In this document: one piece after another, positions 57,831-64,000 of the stretch
How the letters are laid out: each line of letters starts with the position of its first letter
How positions within the stretch are numbered: the stretch's first letter is position 1
Assembly: GCA_024449915.1 (NCBI GenBank)
Contig: JAMZAV010003098.1
Coordinates: forward strand, 78,282-142,281
Reading direction: 5' to 3'
From: Sweltsa coloradensis
Taxonomy: Eukaryota; Arthropoda; Insecta; Plecoptera; Chloroperlidae
Length of the DNA stretch: 64,000 bases
Translations under genes and position numbers: made by a program
Notes under the pieces: model-generated
What the model was told of the DNA's origin: nothing
The model's input: the letters and a program-made list of their open reading frames with translations, nothing else
Database searches by the model: none

Positions 57831-58136
57831 TGCCCTTACTATATAGGCAACAAACCTGACTACAGTAGAAAATTCAAATTTCGCGCGCTTTTTATAACTT
57901 ACTCCTTATTGGTCCAAAATGTCAAAATTGATGACGTCATCTATGACGTAATGCTACTTTGTCTTAATATTTAGGACACGTCTGAGATTTTCTTAGGCAC
58001 CTTGAAGAATAGGGCGTGACTTAACTAGGACGTCTTAGGAACGTCTTAGTTAAAATGTCCTAGCAGTGTCTTAGTTAGGACACGTCTTAGCACTAGGACA
58101 CGTCTTAGTTAGGCGCTTTGAAGAATCCAGGCCCTG

Positions 58137-59189
58137 AAGTGCAAGGTGCAATATTTAACGTTTTCCCGCGATAATGTAATAACAATAAATAGTACAACTT
58201 GTATTATTTTCATCATATTCCCTGAAAATGTCAATAAATTAGGCCTACATCTATGCTATAATCCGGATGTTGTCAATTTGTAATCATCGACAAAATGTGC
58301 TTTATTCAGTACATGACGAAACTTCTAAAAATACTTGGCTGCATAAATTGGTATTTACTATGAAAAATGTTAAATGAAAACCATTTTTCCGAATTTATTA
58401 CTATACATAGGCCTACCTTTTTTGTTGTTGCTAAAAACGCACTTAAGTGTAGTAATTTTGAGGTAGCCCATCACATACGAAACAAATTGAATGTAGGCCT
58501 ATGTGCTATGTAGGCCTGTATGTGTAACAATTGGGAACGGTGTGATAGCCTATTGGCATAAGCATGAATTAAAATTATTGTCTGAAATTGTAAAACGCGA
58601 TTTAATATGAGTGTCGGTGACGGGTAAAAAACAATAAGTATAATTATTAAAAAATGAACATAAATAAATAATAAATCTATCAAACACAACGGGAAAACTC
58701 AGTGGGTGACACCACACTGTCATCTGACTATATGTTTTCGGACTTTATCCCTGGACTTAAATGTAAGAATAGGCCTAATGTTTTTATTAAGAGTAGGCCC
58801 TACCGAAATTTAAATTGAGAGCACGATAATTTAAAAGTTGTTATTTAAGTGTAAAGAGTTGTATTTTAAAAGAGAAATGTAGGCCAATGCTTAACCATTC
58901 GAGACATAACCCTTGCGTCAGGTGTCCACTTTATGGTGCACTTACAGGCCCCATTCTTTCATTTAAAATTTGTTTTGTTGTGATAACCATAGCACAAATA
59001 TGTCTTTATTTTATTTCTAACGTTCAACATCCGTAAACAAAACGTATCACGCCGAAAACTAAACTTTTTAGTTACATCTACACGTTCTTCCACGTTATTT
59101 GCCGCTGTGTCTATCTGAGTAATCACTACTGCTAGGGTTCTACGTTCCGCCAACAGGGCCGCGCTAGTGTGCTTTTTGGTGCCGAATAG
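58137..59189. other. AT-rich DNA
   Basis: A 64-codon - strand frame (59153-58959) starts MAERRTLAVVITQID and ends in ordinary codons with no domain I know. It could be a first exon of a transposase gene or chance. No other feature. Confidence 0.3.
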
Positions 59190-59870
59190 GCTGCTTTAGG
59201 CCTACCCCTGACAGCCCATTGGCCTAAAGTAACAATCAGATTCTTTTGAAATGGTGTTTTTATGAAAGAATGGACAATTTTTCATCAAAGTTCCAATTTG
59301 CATCTTAACTTTGTTCATCCGAAAAATTCCGCAATGATTAAACAATTTGTCCGTACTTTGGGCAGCTTTGGGCCCAAAGTTAAATTGAAATTTTTTTAAA
59401 AATATTTACGTGAAAAGATTAGGCAATTTCTAATAAGTCCACGAAATGAAACAATTCTTATCACAATATGCACGTTGTTAACACAATTTCGACAGCCCTG
59501 GGGCAAAAAAGTAACCATAAGCTTTTTTAAAGATAGTGTTTTTATGAAAGAGCGAAAAATCTCCAATAGACTTACTATACCAAAGGAAAAACTCTCGTCC
59601 CAATTTGCAATTTGCTTATCTATATAATTTGGACTTTTCCCAACTTTGGACAGGGCAGGAACCCAAAGTTTTTGTGTTTTTGTTAAAAAGCTAACTTTTT
59701 TTAAAATTTCTATTTCTGTAACACCGTTCTTCTGCTTGTTCTAGCAATTTTGATTATTCAAAACTTCGCGAAGCCTTTCCGCCCAAATTTTCCGTCAATT
59801 TTTTAAGGAAAATTTCCGATTTTTTCACTAAAGAAGAAATTAGCAACACATTTTGCACTTAGCCCTATTC
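59190..59870. repeat. ~140-bp repeat array, direct units
   Basis: Units with GGTGTTTTTATGAAAGA (about 59251), a diverged one at about 59400, GTGTTTTTATGAAAGAGCGA (59539) and a further degraded one at about 59690, spaced roughly 140-150 bp. Same family as 56990-57830. Confidence 0.65.
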
Positions 59871-60013
59871 TACCAATTTATCGAGCTAAGATTGATCCCT
59901 CACTAAAATACATTGATTGATATCATTCAGGAAATTATGACCAGATGACTTAATCGGGATATTGTCACCAGATAATGTTTTTTTTTCAAACAATCCAGTA
60001 CAATCAATTTTAA

Positions 60014-60461
60014 CTAGGGAAACGCCAAAGTCGTTGTTAGACGAGTGAGTGAGCCATGTGTTGAGTACCCGGTTTTTCTTCCCCTACCTTAGGCCTCCCT
60101 AGCCTATCATAGGCTACAGTGGAGCATTATGGCCTAAACTATGACATAAACTTAAATACGCTATTATTTATACGAATATTATAATCAAACTTAAATGCAA
60201 ATGTTCCCGCGTCCTCAACACATGACTCTCTCACTCGTCTAACAACGACTTTTTAACATTCCTTTTCTTCCCCCTACCTTAGGCCTCCCTAGCCTATCAT
60301 AGGCTACAGTGGAGCATTATGGCCTAAACTATGACCTAAACTTAAATAGGCCTACCCTATTATTTATACGAATATTATAATTAAACTTAAATGCAAATGT
60401 TCCCGCGTACTCAACACATGACTCTCTCACTCGTCTAACAACGACTTTGGCGTTTCCCTAG
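60014..60461. mobile_element. CTAGGG foldback MITE, copy 2, internally duplicated
   Basis: Left CTAGGGAAACGCCAAAGTCG, right ...GACTTTGGCGTTTCCCTAG. The 36574-36856 copy has one interior; here the interior (CCCCCTACCTTAGGCCTCCC to the right arm ACTCGTCTAACAACGAC) is present twice in tandem, at about 60078-60251 and 60268-60448. Confidence 0.85.
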
Positions 60462-60879
60462 TCGAGTTGGCTAAAGCGCCCTTATAGCCGAAATGTGGGA
60501 GACAAGGGTTCAATAGTCGGGAAAGATTTTGTAATTTCTGGATTGTATTTTTTAAATTATTTAACATGTTTTGAAATGTAAATAACGTAGTGTAGTCCAT
60601 CATCTGTGAAAATACTATGGAAAACATAGCCAGTACGAAATACGTGAAAATATTGCAAGGTTTACTCAATCTACGAGCGGAATTTGGAGGTACCTTGACG
60701 TCCAACATTCGATTAACCTTGGACACGGCATTTCACAGCCAGGTAAATAACAAACAAAAAATATTATTTCAAAATTCAAAATGAAAACCATTGTCGTTAA
60801 AATAATTCTTATACATTTCAACGTATTATTCAGTATTTTATTTCTTGCAGGTTTAAATCGCAACAGATTGTGCTCATTT

Positions 60880-61055
60880 TGTTAGCAGTTCTCAGTTACC
60901 TGGTCACGGATGTGTGTTTAAAATTTCAGCTCAATCTATTTGGCCGTTCGGCCGTATGAGCCCGGACAGACGGACAGACATTTAACAGAATTAATCACGA
61001 CCAAGGACCGATCGAGTAGCGTTGTAGACTACGTTCGCTGCGCTCACTCGTCTAA
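60880..61055 (-). repeat. GACGAGTGAGCG repeat (W), copy 2
   Basis: Inverted match to 35463-35650: GTTAGCAGTTCTCAGTTACC, GCTCAATCTATTTGGCCGTT, GGACAGACGGACAGACAT, ending GCTGCGCTCACTCGTC. Confidence 0.75.
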
Positions 61056-61113
61056 AAAAGTTTAAAATCTCGGGGGGCTGAGCCCCCCCGTAGTCGGCGC
61101 CTATGTTGATAGG

Positions 61114-61489
61114 CCTAGTAGAAAGTCTGAAATGGAGAATACATTTTCTCAATTTGGAAATAAACTCGATTTGAACTCGAATTGAACTCGAAAACCGAAC
61201 ATTTGACTGAACTCGAACTCGTACTCGACTCGAATTGAAATCTCCCGTTCGCACAGCCCTAATATGTATACGTATTCGGCGTGGAATGTGTTAAAAATAA
61301 CTTTTAAAATAATAATTTTTGCCTTGGAGATTATGAACCTTTTCTATGCTACGACCGAGTTAAACCGGGCTGAGGCAACGAGCCCTCAGTGCTACACCCG
61401 AGATAACTAGGGCTTAGCACATTATTAGTTACACACCCAAAAATGTCCATGGCCTACAACAATGACTAAAATTAAAAAATTAAAATACA
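61114..61489. other. Spacer with a hAT-like right end
   Basis: GAACTCGAATTGAACTCGAA-type words followed by CCGTTCGCACAGCCCTA (to about 61261) look like the right end of another hAT-like element. Its left end was not found with a matching duplication. No gene. Confidence 0.4.
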
Positions 61490-62030
61490 TAAATAAATTA
61501 CTTATAAAATGTGTTGTTTTTGAGGGAAGTGGGGGGGGGGGGGGGGGAGGGGGTTGTTTTGGGGTTGGTCTAAAATTGCAATAATGCATCAGAGAGAATT
61601 TTAGTTTTTCAAATATGTTACATAATTTTGGGAACTATCCCACACCTAAGTTGTTTATGTGTTGTTTTTTTGGGAGGGGGTGGGGTTTGGGGGGGTTGTT
61701 AATATGGACTAAAAAAAGAAATTTGTTTTTCAAACATGTTACATAATTACACCACCATCTGTGCTTTTTGTGTTGGGAGGGGGGGAGAGGAGGAGTTGTT
61801 TTGATGTTGTTTTAATGGGAGAAAAAATAATGGTTTTCCAAAAATATGTCACATGATTTTGGGTACTATACCCCTTTATCTGTGGGGTTTTTTTTTGGGG
61901 GGGGGGGGCTGTTTGGGATGTGTTTTTAAATTGTAGGAGAGACAATAATGATTTTTCAATCATGTCACATAATTTTGGGAACTTTGGGAATTTTGGGAAC
62001 TATCCCTCTTCTTTCTGATTTCTTCCCCCA
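61490..62030. repeat. Tandem repeat of ~110-122 bp with G-runs
   Basis: Four units, each with a run of 7-17 G followed by GTTGTTTTG-like sequence and then TTTTTCAAATATGTTACATA-ATTTTGGGAACTAT. Anchors near 61616, 61738, 61847 and 61962. The G-runs could form quadruplexes and are also error-prone in sequencing. Confidence 0.75.
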
Positions 62031-62391
62031 AAAAGTGCTTTTTGTGGAAAATAACTCAGCACAGGGGTATAAATAAACACTGCAAAACATATTTAGCACT
62101 TAAAATGTTAAGCATCATTTATATGTCACTTAGGCCCTATTAGATAAGAAGAAGGCTTTCAATTAAGCCACCAATTTATTTTTGTGAGGTCCACATGCGA
62201 AATGACTGCCAAGAAGTGTCAGGAGGTCGTTCAAACTTAGTTGCATTCAACTCTACGACGTGCGGCGGTCGGAAAACTTCATCATGGGCTCCGCGGAAGT
62301 AGACCACGGAAATAACAGCGCATATCACAGGCTCCGCGGAAAAAGACCACAAAAATAACAGCGTGTATGATTGAGTGGGTAGACTCTAAAA
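62031..62391. repeat. Spacer with two ~55-bp CTCCGCGG units
   Basis: GGCTCCGCGGAAGTAGACCA (62287) and GGCTCCGCGGAAAAAGACCA (62331) start two tandem units, followed by GAGTGGGTAGACTCTAAA. Both motifs also occur together at 10870-11515, implying a shared compound repeat. Confidence 0.5.
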
Positions 62392-62960
62392 CTAGGAAAA
62401 CACTTAAGTCCCGCCGCGTTGATGGATGAGCTTTTTTGTAAGTTTTTAGTTTGCGTAGGACCACTTTTTCTTTGCAAGTGCTCTTTGAATGCATTGTAGG
62501 TGATTGTTGTCTTTTTTATTGTTCTTGTTAATTGTTCTTATAAACCTAAAAAAAATCATTTAAAACCCCTTTTTTCTATGGATTCTGGCTAACTTTTTTT
62601 AAATTTTTTCTTTCAGAAAACTACATAAACCTTACCCTAAAGTCCTGTAAATTATACTTTGGTACCCCCCCCCCCCCCCCCGTTTGGTCGGAATCGGGGC
62701 CCAAAAGTCACGAAAATAAACGCACAAAAATCGAAAAAAAAACGTAAAAGTACATATTTATGAGAAATATTTTTCGATTGTACCCAAAAAAAAATACAGC
62801 TCTAAGTTCAGAGATTTCGATGGTCCCCTCCAATTTTCATCAAGGTCGGATATGCCATTTGCCTGGTAGAGAGCGAACAGACAGACAAAAAAAAAAAAAA
62901 AACATTGGAGCTAAATTTTTTGGCGGGTCAGTGAAATTGAAGTCTTCGCTTTGCTCATCC
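62392..62960. mobile_element. CTAG-ended Helentron/HINE-like element, full copy
   Basis: CTAGGAAAACACTTAAGTCC to CTTCGCTTTGCTCATCC, 569 bp. The - strand reading ends in CTAG and is followed by T. Contains GATTCTGGCTAACTTTTTTT, a C-run at 62665-62680, GTTCAGAGATTTCGATGGTC, CAGACAGAC and an A-run. Confidence 0.7.
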
Positions 62961-62990
62961 AATTAATACGGATTTATTTATTTATTTATA

Positions 62991-63505
62991 CTAGGAAAAC
63001 GCTTAAGTCACTCCGCGTTGATGGATGAGCTTTTTTGTAAGTTTTTAGTTTGCGTAGGACCACTTTTCCTTTGCAAGTGCTTTTTGAATGCATTGTAGGT
63101 GATTGTTGTCAATTTTCTATTGTTACTTGTTAATTGTTATTATAAACCTAAAAAAAACTCATATTAAATTTTTTATTTCTATGGATTCTGGCTAACTTTT
63201 TCAACTTTTTCTTTCAAAAGGTAGGTACTACATCACCATAACATTAATGTCCATGTGAAATATGAACGTTGTAGCCCCACCCGTTTGGTCAAATCGGCCC
63301 AAATGTCACGAAAATATTGCACAAAAATTGAAAAAAATCGTAAAAGTACGAATTTCAAAAATATTTTTCTTGTACCCAAAAAGGCGTCTAATTAAATCCG
63401 AGGTCCCCCCAAAATTTTTATAACCCCTTATGCCTTTGTGCCCGGGGGTGCCCAAACGAAAAAAAAAAAAACAAAAAAAAAAAACACCCGAGCAAATTTT
63501 TTTTG
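62991..63505. mobile_element. CTAG-ended element, copy running into degraded sequence
   Basis: CTAGGAAAACGCTTAAGTCA onwards, parallel to 62392-62960 as far as ACACCCGAGCAAATTTTTTT. The expected GGGGGGTCGGTGAAATTG and GCTCATCC end is replaced by long G runs. Confidence 0.7.
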
Positions 63506-63509
63506 TGGT

Positions 63510-63545
<36 letters not shown>

Positions 63546-63596
63546 GGGGGGGGGGGGGGGGGGGGATTTTTGGGGGTGGGGGGGGGGGGGGGGGGG

Positions 63597-63652
<56 letters not shown>

Positions 63653-64000
63653 CGGAAAAGGGGGGAAGGGAAAAAGGAATGTTTTTTGTTTTTTGTGGGT
63701 TGATTTGTGTTTTGTTAAAGGGCAAGTCCAAGGGGAAATTTTGGGACCGAAACGAGGACGGTTTTGGGGAAAGGAAATTTTTTTGGTTTTTGTTTTTTTT
63801 TTTTAAATTTTGAAAAAAAGTTTGATTTATGATTTTTCCCCCCTTTTTAAGTTGAGGTGGAATTGGGCGAAAAAATTTTGAAAAATTTTTGTTTTTTTTT
63901 AAAATTTTTTTGGGGGGGGGGAAAGGGGGGTTTTTTCTTAATTGATTTTTTCAAAACCTTTAAAAAATTATTTTTTAAAAAAAAAATTTTTAATTTTTTT
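63400..64000. other. Probable low-quality contig end
   Basis: Base composition collapses into alternating G, T and A homopolymers (one G tract of about 50, 63610-63652), and recognisable repeat sequence stops. The large glycine/proline frames in this stretch are artefacts. Treat as unreliable sequence, not biology. Confidence 0.85.

Larger units (their letters stand above)
52644..58136. mobile_element. Inverted-repeat element, 5.5 kb, CAGGGCCTGGATTCTTC ends
   Basis: CAGGGCCTGGATTCTTCAAA at the left, TTTGAAGAATCCAGGCCCTG at the right. Both ends continue into clusters of TAAGACGTGTCTTA/TTAGGACACGTC words in mirrored order (52660-52830; 57965-58120). No target duplication is clear (CTGAACAG versus AAGTGCAA). 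The interior is TAGGCC-rich (53200-53740), AT-rich, and includes the palindromic ~140-bp array. No transposase found. Confidence 0.75.
50616..61105. mobile_element. Large composite hAT-like element, 10.5 kb, exact 8-bp TSD
   Basis: Left end CATAGGCGCCGACTTC then ...CAGGGGGGGCTC, right end ...GAGCCCCCCCGTAGTCGGCG then CCTATG. Both are flanked by TTGATAGG (50608-50615 and 61106-61113). The octamer plus inverted ends argue for a single insertion that later took in an RTE LINE (51500-52565), a 5.5-kb inverted-repeat element (52644-58136), a CTAGGG MITE (60014-60461) and repeat W (60880-61055). No transposase identified. Chance matching of ends from two separate elements cannot be ruled out by eye. 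Confidence 0.7.

Noticed and set aside
58959..59153. 64-codon - strand frame MAERRTLAVV... as a transposase N-terminus
   Set aside because: Too short and no motif match; the similarity to Harbinger-type N-termini is only impressionistic.
46743..61261. One giant hAT-like element from TAGGGATGGACC (46743) to CGCACAGCCCTA (61261)
   Set aside because: The flanking octamers (CAAATCGG and ATATGTAT) do not match and the ends align poorly.
63306..63813. Glycine- or proline-rich proteins of 120-140 residues
   Set aside because: Translations of homopolymer G/C runs in unreliable sequence.

Overview
Eukaryotic (metazoan) nuclear DNA, AT-rich and very repeat-dense. The host gene I can prove is one on the + strand: five consecutive exons of a DHX9/MLE (RNA helicase A) type DExH-box helicase at 2148-2367, 18364-18563, 32302-32505, 42059-42242 and 46128-46320. 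All have GT/AG borders, and the phases chain, except for a net +1 base in exon 2. They encode the second RecA domain (motifs IV, V, VI), the winged helix and the start of the ratchet/HA2 domain. The upstream (motifs I-III) and downstream (OB fold, RGG tail) exons are not in the window, so the gene runs past both ends or the contig stops inside it. The introns are about 16.0, 13.7, 9.6 and 3.9 kb, and at least 17.7 kb follows the last exon.

Nearly everything else is transposon-derived and deeply nested. By hand I could delimit six hAT-like elements by terminal inverted repeats plus exact 8-bp target duplications (2962-7532, 29395-30354, 33587-36918, 43821-45062, 48424-49246, 50616-61105), and a seventh with a 7/8 duplication (10294-13463). 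Also present are two pogo/Tigger-like elements (TA sites), a TTAA foldback, a TTA-site inverted-repeat element, several foldback MITEs, a Helentron/HINE-like family whose end is CTAG (about 570-600 bp), a 5S-headed SINE, tRNA-related SINE pieces, at least five LINE groups (RNase H-bearing I-like, RTE-like, CR1/Jockey-like tails) and a Penelope-type GIY-YIG relic.

The most notable non-host gene is a multi-exon ORF set at 22834-27725 (+): a Mutator-like transposase region fused to a C-terminal DEDDh 3'-5' exonuclease domain, with one exact GT-AG intron. A second decayed transposase-like gene lies at 47520-48415. Structurally odd pieces include a 17-bp minisatellite in two head-to-head arms (30715-31430), a 51-codon-period tandem repeat (3616-3906), a dispersed ~140-bp repeat that forms a palindromic array, and G-run tandem repeats (61490-62030).

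Two signs point to sequence-quality problems: single-base indels in exons that should be intact, and a final ~500-600 bases that collapse into G, T and A homopolymers. The species cannot be fixed from this window. The abundance of TAGGCCTA-type words and the SINE/LINE mix suggest a marine invertebrate, perhaps a non-vertebrate deuterostome, but that is only an impression.
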